From positions 1-32,048 of the forward strand of contig CAYRWM010000022.1 of NCBI GenBank assembly GCA_964428055.1: DNA of 32,048 nt, written 5' to 3'. The stretch is from CAYRWM01 sp964428055. Lineage in GTDB: Bacteria; Bacillota; Clostridia; Christensenellales; Christensenellaceae. This document shows, in pieces, positions 17,933 to 24,840 of the stretch. Under the pieces are notes generated by a model. It saw nothing but the letters and a program-made list of their open reading frames with translations. It searched no databases and was not told the origin of the DNA. Numbering within the stretch: position 1 is the first letter of the stretch; every line of letters starts with the position of its first letter. The translations under genes and the position numbers were made by a program.

Positions 17933-18220
17933 GTGACTTGCAAAGAGATAATGATCACACATGAGATCGGACTCACGGCGAAGGCCGCCGCGGTCTTTGT
18001 AGCCACGGCAAATGAATATGCTTCGCAGATCAGCGTTGAGTTCAAGAACTTCAAGATCAACGGCAAGAGCATAATGGGTGTGCTCTCGCTCGGAGCGAAA
18101 AAAGGCGACACTATTTTTGTTACAGCCAACGGTCTTGATGAAGCAGAAGCGGTCGAGGCTCTGGCCAAACTCGGGGATGAGCCGTACAAGGAGAGTGCTC
18201 CTCCCATAAGCATAAGGTAG
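17933..18220 (+). CDS. HPr-family protein lacking the active-site His (Crh-like)
   Basis: The 95 residues align with HPr over nearly the whole length. Where phosphocarrier HPr has the active-site His15 motif GLHARPA, this protein has GLTAKAAA, with Thr at residue 15. It cannot act as a standard PTS phosphocarrier. The regulatory Ser46 motif is intact (NGKSIMGVLSLGAKKGD, Ser at residue 46). This pattern is that of Crh in Bacillus, which has Gln at 15 and serves only catabolite control. Start is GTG at 17933 with GGGGG upstream. It lies 65 bases after hydA and 19 bases before the next gene, on the same strand, so co-transcription with the hydrogenase is possible. Confidence 0.85.
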   Translation: MTCKEIMITHEIGLTAKAAAVFVATANEYASQISVEFKNFKINGKSIMGVLSLGAKKGDTIFVTANGLDEAEAVEALAKLGDEPYKESAPPISIR

Positions 18221-18239
18221 ACTGACGGAGGAAACCCGT

Positions 18240-18668
18240 ATGATAGGACGGCAGGTAATAATAACGAACAGAGCTTTTACTCTGGAGGAGCTCTTCGTTT
18301 TCATGGGAAAATACTGGGACACGGAGGAATACGCGCCGTTTCAGATAGGCCGTCCGACTCCTGCCAGTGTGGAAGAATATATTCTCCTTCCCGCGACGCC
18401 CCGTTTTGTCGTAATACTGTACTCGCGGGCGGCGGGCGGCGTTTTCAGCAAAGAGAACAAAGTCATACTCACCGTTACGCCCACAGTGGAGGGCTTTACG
18501 GAGTCCATGATTCGTTCCATACCGTCAAGGAGCGTCATATCAGGTATAGCCAAGATGGGTTCTCTTAAGTCTCAGGAGAAGGAGCGCAAGGGCCCGGCTG
18601 AGGAGATACTCCAGAAGTATACGGCTTATATGAAGGATCTGCTGGCAAATGCAGGCTATATAAAGTAG
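18240..18668 (+). CDS. Hypothetical protein, 142 residues
   Basis: I do not recognise this protein. It is soluble with mixed alpha/beta character: an N-terminal segment (VIITNRAFTLEELFVFMGKYWD), a hydrophobic strand (FVVILYS) and a charged helical C-terminus (EEILQKYTAYMKDLLANAGYIK). There is no signal peptide and there are no cysteines. GGAGG lies 8 bases before the ATG at 18240. It follows the HPr-like gene by 19 bases and is closed by a terminator, so the two are probably co-expressed. Confidence 0.7.
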   Translation: MIGRQVIITNRAFTLEELFVFMGKYWDTEEYAPFQIGRPTPASVEEYILLPATPRFVVILYSRAAGGVFSKENKVILTVTPTVEGFTESMIRSIPSRSVISGIAKMGSLKSQEKERKGPAEEILQKYTAYMKDLLANAGYIK

Positions 18669-18686
18669 ATCATTGAACAAACTAAA

Positions 18687-18715
18687 AACAGCACCTTTAA
18701 TAAAGGTGCTGTTTT
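18687..18715. terminator. Bidirectional terminator between the plus-strand operon and the PAS-LuxR gene
   Basis: ACAGCACCTT (18688-18697) pairs with AAGGTGCTGT (18703-18712) around a five-base loop. TTTT follows on the plus strand, and on the minus strand the other arm is followed by TTTTTAG. Confidence 0.85.
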
Positions 18716-18725
18716 GTTATCTTCT

Positions 18726-19616
18726 TTACATATTCATCTCAAGATAGACCTGAAGGTTTGTTTTTGCGTCAAGCCCAAGCTTTTTGCGTATGTTGGTCCT
18801 GTGATAGTCAACGGCTTTCTTTGTCACGAACAGCTCATCGGCGATCTGCTTGGAACTGTATCCCTTTTTGATGAGGTTGGCGACCTGCATTTCCCTTGAA
18901 GTGAGAGTATCGGTGACCTTGACCGGCGAATCGTTTATCAGAGGGTAGAAGGCCTGTTCCAGTATGGACGATATCATCTGATAGTCTTTTTCATCCGTGT
19001 GGTGTTTGAGATAATCCATGGCCGGACGAACGTAATTATCCACGTTTTCCTTTAAGGTGGTTCTCAGATTCTGATACTCTCTTTCGCGTATTGCGAGCGA
19101 CTTGAGCAGCAGACGGTTCTGTGCGTCCAGAACGGAAATCCTCTCCATTATATCGTCATATGAATTCAGTATCTGTTTCTGGTAGGAAATGTTCTGTACG
19201 TATTCGAGTATGAGAACGACTTTTCCTTCGGAATTGTGTATTGGCGTGGCATAGATATGCATCTCGCCCGGCTGATCCATCTGTTTCTTGAACGGAACCT
19301 GCGATCCGCATGCCTTACCTTTGCTGATCGCCTGGAGAGCCGGACAGTTATCACACGGTTTATCCGCATCATGAAACAGTTCGTAGCACTTCTTGGGAAC
19401 GAAGGATTTTTTCTGGGAATACCAATACTTCATCGGTTCATTCAGGTATACTACCGTCAGATCCGGTGTGAGTATGGAGATGCCTTCACGAATATTATTA
19501 AGAACGTTGAGCAGTATGGAATTGCTCCCGAGAAAATCTTCGAGAGTCTCTGCTTCGATTATGCTCTCTTCCAGTTCAGGAACGTATATCCATTCAGGAA
19601 GACGGTGTTCGCTCAT
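18726..19616 (-). CDS. PAS-domain LuxR-type transcriptional regulator
   Basis: The 296-residue protein has a PAS-like sensor (about residues 28-165), a helical linker (about 165-225) and a C-terminal LuxR DNA-binding domain. The latter shows LTSREMQVANLIKKGYSSKQIADEL and KKAVDYHRTNIRKKLG. Within the PAS part, C77, C88, C91 and C103 include the pattern Cx10Cx2C (KKCYELF then PCDNCPAL), seen in many anaerobe PAS sensors and possibly metal- or redox-linked. There is no receiver domain or membrane segment. The ATG at 19616 has GGAAGGGA just upstream; an ATG at 19652 is an alternative. It lies between the hydrogenase operon and the BMC operon, and its target is unknown. Confidence 0.88.
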   Translation of the reverse strand: MSEHRLPEWIYVPELEESIIEAETLEDFLGSNSILLNVLNNIREGISILTPDLTVVYLNEPMKYWYSQKKSFVPKKCYELFHDADKPCDNCPALQAISKGKACGSQVPFKKQMDQPGEMHIYATPIHNSEGKVVLILEYVQNISYQKQILNSYDDIMERISVLDAQNRLLLKSLAIREREYQNLRTTLKENVDNYVRPAMDYLKHHTDEKDYQMISSILEQAFYPLINDSPVKVTDTLTSREMQVANLIKKGYSSKQIADELFVTKKAVDYHRTNIRKKLGLDAKTNLQVYLEMNM

Positions 19617-19716
19617 TTCCCTTCCCTCTGTTGGCCTTAGTGTGCAGATCATTACAGGAACAGTATGATCCGGACTTTGAATAAATTATATTATAAAACA
19701 CGGTCAAATTCAATGC

Positions 19717-19746
19717 ATACAAAAGACCGGCCTTACGGCCGGTCTT
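19717..19746 (-). terminator. Terminator at the end of the minus-strand BMC/sugar operon
   Basis: On the minus strand AAGACCGGCC pairs with GGCCGGTCTT (19746-19737 with 19732-19723) around a GTAA tetraloop, followed by TTTTG. It lies just after the deoC stop at 19770. Confidence 0.88.
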
Positions 19747-19769
19747 GCTGTAATCATACAGTGAGTTTA

Positions 19770-20750
19770 TCAGTAACTCTGTTTGTTGATCGTGCAGACA
19801 CCCGCGGGGCATCTCTCTCTGCATGCGCCGCAGTCTATGCACTTATGACCTGTCGAGACGGTACCCTTGATTATTGCGATACCGCTGCTCGTACCGAGTC
19901 TGGAAGCGCCTGCCTGAATCATCCTTACAGCGTCATCGTATGTCTTGATTCCGCCGGATGCCTTGACGCCCATATCGGGGCCGACAGTCTGTCTCATCAG
20001 ACGCACGTCGTTTTCATCCGCTCCGTCAGTGGAGAAACCGGTGGAAGTCTTAACGAAATGTGCGCCGGCCAGTTTGCTGACCGTGCAGGCCTTAACCTTT
20101 TCCTCGTCTGTCAAAAGACAAGTCTCGATTATGACCTTGACGAGCGCTCTGCCTCTTACTGCGTTCACAACGCCTTCTATGTCTCTCTTTACCAGCTGCC
20201 AGTTCTTTGACTTGATTGCGCCGATGTTGATGACCATATCAACTTCTCTTGCGCCGTTGTCAGCCGCCTTGGCGGCTTCTGCAGCCTTTGATTCCGGAGA
20301 CATGGCTCCAAGGGGGAATCCGACAACGCAGCACGGAGTTACGCCGCTGCCGCTTAAGAGTTCGGCTGCCAGCTTGATGTGGCAGGTGTTAACGCACACG
20401 GAAGCGAAATGATATCTTTTGGCTTCATCACAGAGTTTACGTATATCGTCTTCGGTCGCTTCAGCCTTGAGCAGTGTATGGTCGATATAACCGGCGAGTG
20501 ACTCAGGGCTCATATAGGAGTGCACCGTGGAGCCTGCTGCCGGTGTCTGGTAATCTATCTGGCCGCCCAGTCCGCCTAATCTGGAAACTTCCTCCTTTAC
20601 CTCCTGAACGATACGAGCCGCATCGCCTGATGCAGGACCGCTGTATCCGGTCATGGGAGTGAAGCTCTGAGATGCGGAGAACCCGGAGCCGGAACCGAGG
20701 ATCTGTTCGGCCTCGGCCTTAACTTCTCTGACTATTCTTTCAATATCCAT
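19770..20750 (-). CDS. deoC: Deoxyribose-phosphate aldolase with encapsulation-like N-terminus and Fe-S C-terminus
   Basis: Residues about 78-300 are a complete DeoC barrel, which splits 2-deoxyribose 5-phosphate into acetaldehyde and glyceraldehyde 3-phosphate. The Schiff-base Lys is in HFVKTSTGF, the second Lys in GVKASGGI and the Asp in REVDMVINIG. Two additions are unusual. The first 60 residues hold two similar amphipathic helices (residues 3-18 and 44-58, 7 of 15 positions identical, shared core RIV.EVK.E) separated by a Gly/Ser/Pro linker. This is how cargo enzymes are targeted to BMC shells. Residues 304-319 hold C304, C307, C310, C314 and C319 (CIDCGACRERCPAGVC), a [4Fe-4S]-type pattern. 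It is the last gene of the operon, next to a BMC shell gene. The total is 326 residues, against about 220-260 usual. Confidence 0.93.
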   Translation of the reverse strand: MDIERIVREVKAEAEQILGSGSGFSASQSFTPMTGYSGPASGDAARIVQEVKEEVSRLGGLGGQIDYQTPAAGSTVHSYMSPESLAGYIDHTLLKAEATEDDIRKLCDEAKRYHFASVCVNTCHIKLAAELLSGSGVTPCCVVGFPLGAMSPESKAAEAAKAADNGAREVDMVINIGAIKSKNWQLVKRDIEGVVNAVRGRALVKVIIETCLLTDEEKVKACTVSKLAGAHFVKTSTGFSTDGADENDVRLMRQTVGPDMGVKASGGIKTYDDAVRMIQAGASRLGTSSGIAIIKGTVSTGHKCIDCGACRERCPAGVCTINKQSY

Positions 20751-20848
20751 TTTGATACCTATCGATCAAAGCCGTGCAGGATAAGGCAAGCTTCTTTCAG
20801 CAGATTACGCCTGAGACGCATTGCCTGTATCCGCTACTCTTTCAAGCA

Positions 20849-21355
20849 TTACTCCATTGTGGGGAGAATACCTTCTACATCATCATGAGGGCTCGGGATT
20901 ACGTGTGTTCCGTAAAGATCTCCGACTCTCTTTGCTGCTGTTGCACCAGCTTCAACGGAAGCTTTTACAGCTCCGACATCGCCGCGGACCATGACTGTTA
21001 CCAGTCCCCAGCCGATCTGCTCTTTGCCGATGAGCTTGACGTTCGCTGCTTTTACCATAGCATCAGCTGCTTCGATAGCGCCGATGAGGCCTTTTGTTTC
21101 AACCATACCAAGTGCTAATTTCATTGTGTTTCTCTCCTTAACTTTAACTTCGTTACTGATATCCTTTGAAATAACGGGTTTTGCTTCAGCGGGCTTTTCC
21201 GCTACAGGTTCTTCCTTGACCTCGGGTTCGCTCGCTGCGCCTGTGATCTCAGCGGCTGCTTTTTCAGCTGCCGCATCGGCATTTTTAGCCGCAGCCTCAT
21301 TTCTTGCCGCGAGCTCTTCCTTAGTGACCGGAACATTATCTCCTCTGTATATCAT
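20849..21355 (-). CDS. BMC-H shell protein (PduA/PduJ/EutM type) with alternative long and short starts
   Basis: Residues 79-168 are a canonical hexameric BMC domain: LALGMVETKGLIGAIEAADA, VKLIGKEQIGWGLVTVMVRGD, VKASVEAGATAA. Ahead lies an Ala/Glu-rich extension of 77 residues (TKEELAARNEAAAKNADAAA, then Pro/Glu-rich). The long start at 21355 has AGAGGA just upstream. The in-frame ATG at 21124 (residue 78) has its own TAAGGAGAG site, with 9 bases between GGAG and ATG. Starting there gives a normal 91-residue BMC-H. Two products from one gene are known for PduB/PduB' in the Pdu compartment, where the long form's extension links shell and cargo. Here the arrangement is inferred from the sites only. 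Confidence 0.92.
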   Translation of the reverse strand: MIYRGDNVPVTKEELAARNEAAAKNADAAAEKAAAEITGAASEPEVKEEPVAEKPAEAKPVISKDISNEVKVKERNTMKLALGMVETKGLIGAIEAADAMVKAANVKLIGKEQIGWGLVTVMVRGDVGAVKASVEAGATAAKRVGDLYGTHVIPSPHDDVEGILPTME

Positions 21356-21377
21356 AGTTATCCTCTTTTCCTAAAAC

Positions 21378-21385
21378 GGGGGGGG
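21378..21385. repeat. Homopolymer tract of eight G between deoC and the shell gene
   Basis: A run of eight G (C on the coding strand) lies 23 bases upstream of the long start of the shell gene. It is flanked by TAAAAC and GTTTTA-type arms, so on the transcript it would be a C-rich loop of a weak 6-bp hairpin. Confidence 0.6.
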
Positions 21386-21403
21386 TTTTAATCGATCGTA
21401 TGA

Positions 21404-22177
21404 TCAATATCCGCCGCCCAGTTTTACACCGTCGATATTGTCGGGTATTACCAGTGTACCGGCCTTTTCTCTTTCAACAGCCGCCTTCAGAATGGATTCC
21501 GTGGAGCGTGTGCCGATCCTGACAGTGCCCGTTGCCATAACAGCGAGGCAGTCATCGATGGTTCTGACACCGCCGGCAGCCTTGACCTGCATCTCAGGCT
21601 TCGTATACTTACGCATGAGTATGAGGTCGTTGATAGTTGCTCCGGACTTTGCATAACCCGTTGCGGTCTTTGTGAAGTCGGCGCCGACTTTTTCGCATAT
21701 CCTGCAGGCGATTATCTTTTCACCGTCGGACAGATAAGCGTTCTCGAGTATGACTTTTATTTTAAGGCCGTGTGCATGTGTGGCTTCAACGCATGCGAGA
21801 AGGTCTTTGACAACATACTCATAGTCGCCGGACTTGAAACGCCCGATGTTCATGACGACATCGATCTCTTCAGCGCCTTTTGCTATAGCGTCGTTGATCT
21901 CGAACACTTTGGTCTCTGTCGTGCATGTCCCGTGGGGAAAACCGATGACAGTCGTGATTATTATGTCGGTATCCTCGAGGAGCGGTCTTACGATCTCTAT
22001 GTCGGAAGGCCTTACGCAAACTGATATGCAGTTATACTTCTTCGCCATGTTCACGCAGTCGATAGTATCGTTTATCGTGAGCTGCGGCTGAAGATTCGAA
22101 TGATCCATCAGGTTTGCGATGTCCTGTACGGTTACCGGTCCGGAGAATTTGTACTCGTACTGTCTTTGCTTCTTCAT
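21404..22177 (-). CDS. deoC: Deoxyribose-phosphate aldolase family protein, second copy
   Basis: This 257-residue DeoC-family barrel keeps the catalytic set: Asp in EEIDVVMNIG, Schiff-base Lys in DFTKTATGY and second Lys in QVKAAGGV. The N-terminus (MKKQRQYEYKFSGPVTVQDI) is only slightly longer than usual and is not an obvious targeting helix. The C-terminus ends GVKLGGGY. It is clearly divergent from the DeoC downstream, so the two may handle different substrates, or one may work outside the compartment. It has AAAGGA about 10 bases upstream and lies between the mutarotase-like gene and the shell gene. Confidence 0.92.
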   Translation of the reverse strand: MKKQRQYEYKFSGPVTVQDIANLMDHSNLQPQLTINDTIDCVNMAKKYNCISVCVRPSDIEIVRPLLEDTDIIITTVIGFPHGTCTTETKVFEINDAIAKGAEEIDVVMNIGRFKSGDYEYVVKDLLACVEATHAHGLKIKVILENAYLSDGEKIIACRICEKVGADFTKTATGYAKSGATINDLILMRKYTKPEMQVKAAGGVRTIDDCLAVMATGTVRIGTRSTESILKAAVEREKAGTLVIPDNIDGVKLGGGY

Positions 22178-22191
22178 TTGTTCTGGTCCTT

Positions 22192-23229
22192 TCAGAGTTC
22201 TTGAATATCAAAACATAAGTCTATCGTATATTCTTCACCCGGTTCGAGATAGAGGAGCTCGCCCCTTTCGCGGGCTTTTGCTCTTCCCTCAGGCAGCCAC
22301 GTTCCGGGCTCTATGCCCATAACGTAATCGCCTTCGCCGAGCTGTTTCCATTCGGAGCAGTACGGCATGGTCTCCTTGCTGTAGCTGAGCGTTACCCGGA
22401 GGCCCCCGTCAAGCAGATCGGGGTTTTCCACGACAGCTTTCGCTACGCCGTTCTCATCGGCCTTAACGTCGAAGTAGTACAGCTGCTCGGTGAAACCGTG
22501 CTCGGGAGCGTGGAACTGATTCCATTCGCCTATGCCTTCCTCGGCTCTCGGATCCCTTGCCTTTACGGTGGGGGAGTCGATCAGAAGCTTTGTGGCTTCA
22601 TCGATCAGCGGATAGCCGAAGTTGCAGTGGTACAGGAGCATGAACGGAGTCTTCTCAAAGCCCTCGTTCACGACAGTATCCTGTATATGGATCTTGCTGC
22701 TGCCGAGCTTTGTCGTTATCTCGCGTTCGAGCACCATATTGTCCCCGAATATCGATGATTCACGCACCTGGCCTTTGATCATCATAACGAGATCGTCGCC
22801 TATCCATTCTGTCGTCGCGGAACAGTTCTGCGCCGATATATTGGATATCCTTCCGTGCAGCCCTAGCTCTTCGCCCTGATCTGTGCAGGGAGCTCCGTTG
22901 TACGTCAGGCCGCAGGTGGTGGTGAGACCGCAGGTGAAGTTTTTAAGGAATCCCAGGCCGTCCTTTTCAAAGTACGCGGGGGATCCGAGTCCCGACTTCG
23001 AGATGAACGAGAGAGGCACGCCCTTGTATGATGCCCAGGCTATGTCCATGCACCTTGAAGGCACTACCGTGAACTCCAGTCCGGAGCCGGTCACGACCTC
23101 GTATCCTCTCATCCCTTCAGCCCTTCCGGAGCTGAAAGTATAGTCCGTTATCCTCGCTATCTGCGATATATCACCGACGCGTTTCATTATATCATTTCGC
23201 GTCATTTCATGTCCATAAAGTTTGGCCAT
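22192..23229 (-). CDS. DUF4432-type galactose-mutarotase-like protein
   Basis: The 345-residue protein resembles the aldose 1-epimerase superfamily branch DUF4432. Visible blocks are VVPSRCMDIAWASYKGVPL, LGLHGRISNISA (conserved His), LLYHCNFGYPLID (another conserved His) and a late acidic motif VMGIEPGTWLPEGRAKARE. Members are predicted to interconvert sugar anomers or epimers; few have been tested. GAGGGGTG lies 6 bases before the ATG. It is 15 bases after the kinase gene and 14 bases before deoC, so it probably prepares or equilibrates the sugar handled by those enzymes. Confidence 0.85.
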   Translation of the reverse strand: MAKLYGHEMTRNDIMKRVGDISQIARITDYTFSSGRAEGMRGYEVVTGSGLEFTVVPSRCMDIAWASYKGVPLSFISKSGLGSPAYFEKDGLGFLKNFTCGLTTTCGLTYNGAPCTDQGEELGLHGRISNISAQNCSATTEWIGDDLVMMIKGQVRESSIFGDNMVLEREITTKLGSSKIHIQDTVVNEGFEKTPFMLLYHCNFGYPLIDEATKLLIDSPTVKARDPRAEEGIGEWNQFHAPEHGFTEQLYYFDVKADENGVAKAVVENPDLLDGGLRVTLSYSKETMPYCSEWKQLGEGDYVMGIEPGTWLPEGRAKARERGELLYLEPGEEYTIDLCFDIQEL

Positions 23230-23244
23230 AATTTCACCCCTCGA

Positions 23245-24777
23245 TCAATTTTTGGTCATAATATCACCAATGTCGCAGAGAAGGTCGTATGTTTTGTTAA
23301 AAATTTCCATCTTCTCATCGTAGAACGCCATGTTTTCGGGGATGGGCTCTACTCTCTCTTCGATATGATGCAGTTCGTCGATCTTGTCGAAGTTCTCCCA
23401 GAGACCTGTTCCGACTGCTGCGCATGCCGCAGCGCCAAGGGCCGCAGCCTGCTGGTCGATATTGGACTTAAGTGCCGTTACCTTGTATATATCGGCATAT
23501 ATCTGTCTCCAGAAAGCGCTCTTGCTGCCGCCGCCGACCAGGAGCATCTCATCGCCTATCTCGGTGCATTCCTTTAAGGCATCAAGGCATCTCCGGAGGC
23601 CCATCGTTATGCCTTCCATGCTGGCCCTGATTATGTCGGCCCTCGTATGGATGAGGTCGAGCCCTATGAAGGACGCCCTTATGTTGACGCTCTTGTCCAT
23701 CGGAGCGCCGCCGCCGAGTGACGGATTGAATATGAGCCCGTGAGCTCCCATCTCCGACTTGGCCGCCTCAGCTGTCATAAGATCGTATACATCAGCGCCT
23801 GTCTTATCCGCTTCATCCACGAATTCCTGACACAGTGCGTCTCTCATCCATCTGAATGCCGTACCGCCTGCGTTTACGCAGAGAGCGGAAGCATAGTATC
23901 CGGGTACTACGTGCGTGAATACGTACGGAGCCTTCTTGACGTCGAGGACGGGTTCCTGTGAGGATACCGCTATCCATGAGGAAGATCCGAGAGAGTTGTA
24001 TACTCTGCCTTCCTTGTACGCCATAGCTCCAAGCGCCATACATGAGTTGTCGACGCCGCCGCATACTACCTGCACCTTGTCGGTGAGACCCATCTCTTCT
24101 GCGATCTCGGGCTTTATCGTTCCGACTATGCCGGTTGATGGTATGACTTCAGGCAGTATCTCTTTGGGAAGATCCATGGCTGCTATCAGCTCATCCGAGT
24201 AATCCCATGCCTTTAAGTCCCATACGCCGCATCCTGACGCGTACGACGGATCCGTGCACAGTCTTCCCGTCATCTTGTAGTTGATGTAGTCCTTAGTGCC
24301 TATGACCTTGTAGATCTTTTCGAACATCTCCGGCATATTGTCCCTGTACCAGAGGAGTTTGAATGACGTATAGAACGCAGGATTGAATCCGTTGCCTGTC
24401 GTCATGTACCACTTGTCCTTGTCATAGTTCTCGAACACCTTCGCAGCCTGCTCGGTGGCTCTGCCGTCCGACCATATGGGAGTGTTGGGATTGAGCAGTT
24501 CTCCGTCCTTGGAGATGCAGATCGTTCCGAGGCTGTGGCCTGATATACCGCAGCATGTGATCTCTTCCTTGTTCGCTCCGGATTCCTCTATGAGCTGTTT
24601 TGTGCCCTGTACTACCGCGTTCCACCAGTCGTCCGGGCGCTGTTCGTGCCAGCCTACCGCCGGATAATATGTATCATATGAAATGAAAGTCTGAGCCAGG
24701 CATTCGCCTTCTACCGAATACAGTGATGCTTTGCTGCCGCCTGTTCCCAGGTCCCATGCTATTATCTTTTTATCCAT
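23245..24777 (-). CDS. FGGY-family carbohydrate kinase (xylulokinase-like)
   Basis: The 510-residue ATP-dependent sugar kinase has the N-terminal phosphate motif DLGTGGSKASLY (residues 9-20), a substrate-side WHEQRPDDWW block, the catalytic Asp region VCGGVDNSCMALGA and the C-terminal adenosine motif LLVGGGSKSAFWRQI. Overall it looks most like the xylulokinase (COG1070) branch, but FGGY substrate cannot be read reliably from sequence. In this operon it would make the phosphorylated sugar used by the aldolases. GAGG lies 9 bases before the ATG. A terminator-like hairpin separates it from the upstream reductase gene. Confidence 0.92.
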   Translation of the reverse strand: MDKKIIAWDLGTGGSKASLYSVEGECLAQTFISYDTYYPAVGWHEQRPDDWWNAVVQGTKQLIEESGANKEEITCCGISGHSLGTICISKDGELLNPNTPIWSDGRATEQAAKVFENYDKDKWYMTTGNGFNPAFYTSFKLLWYRDNMPEMFEKIYKVIGTKDYINYKMTGRLCTDPSYASGCGVWDLKAWDYSDELIAAMDLPKEILPEVIPSTGIVGTIKPEIAEEMGLTDKVQVVCGGVDNSCMALGAMAYKEGRVYNSLGSSSWIAVSSQEPVLDVKKAPYVFTHVVPGYYASALCVNAGGTAFRWMRDALCQEFVDEADKTGADVYDLMTAEAAKSEMGAHGLIFNPSLGGGAPMDKSVNIRASFIGLDLIHTRADIIRASMEGITMGLRRCLDALKECTEIGDEMLLVGGGSKSAFWRQIYADIYKVTALKSNIDQQAAALGAAACAAVGTGLWENFDKIDELHHIEERVEPIPENMAFYDEKMEIFNKTYDLLCDIGDIMTKN

Positions 24778-24803
24778 TTTATGTACCTCGCGTTATTAGA
24801 GAT

Positions 24804-24833
24804 AAAAGGGGCTGCCGTGTCGCGACAGCCCCC
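24804..24833 (-). terminator. Internal terminator-like hairpin upstream of the kinase gene
   Basis: On the minus strand GGGGCTG (24832-24826) pairs with CAGCCCC (24814-24808), followed by TTTTATC. The T-tract is short, so partial read-through is likely. It may set a lower level for the kinase-to-deoC part than for the three upstream genes. Confidence 0.65.
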
Positions 24834-24840
24834 GTGAATC

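Noticed and set aside
21404..24777. AI-2 processing (LsrK-like kinase plus LsrF-like aldolase)
   Set aside because: The kinase resembles the xylulokinase branch rather than LsrK. Both aldolases are true DeoC types with the DERA lysines, and no Lsr transporter or LsrG is present.
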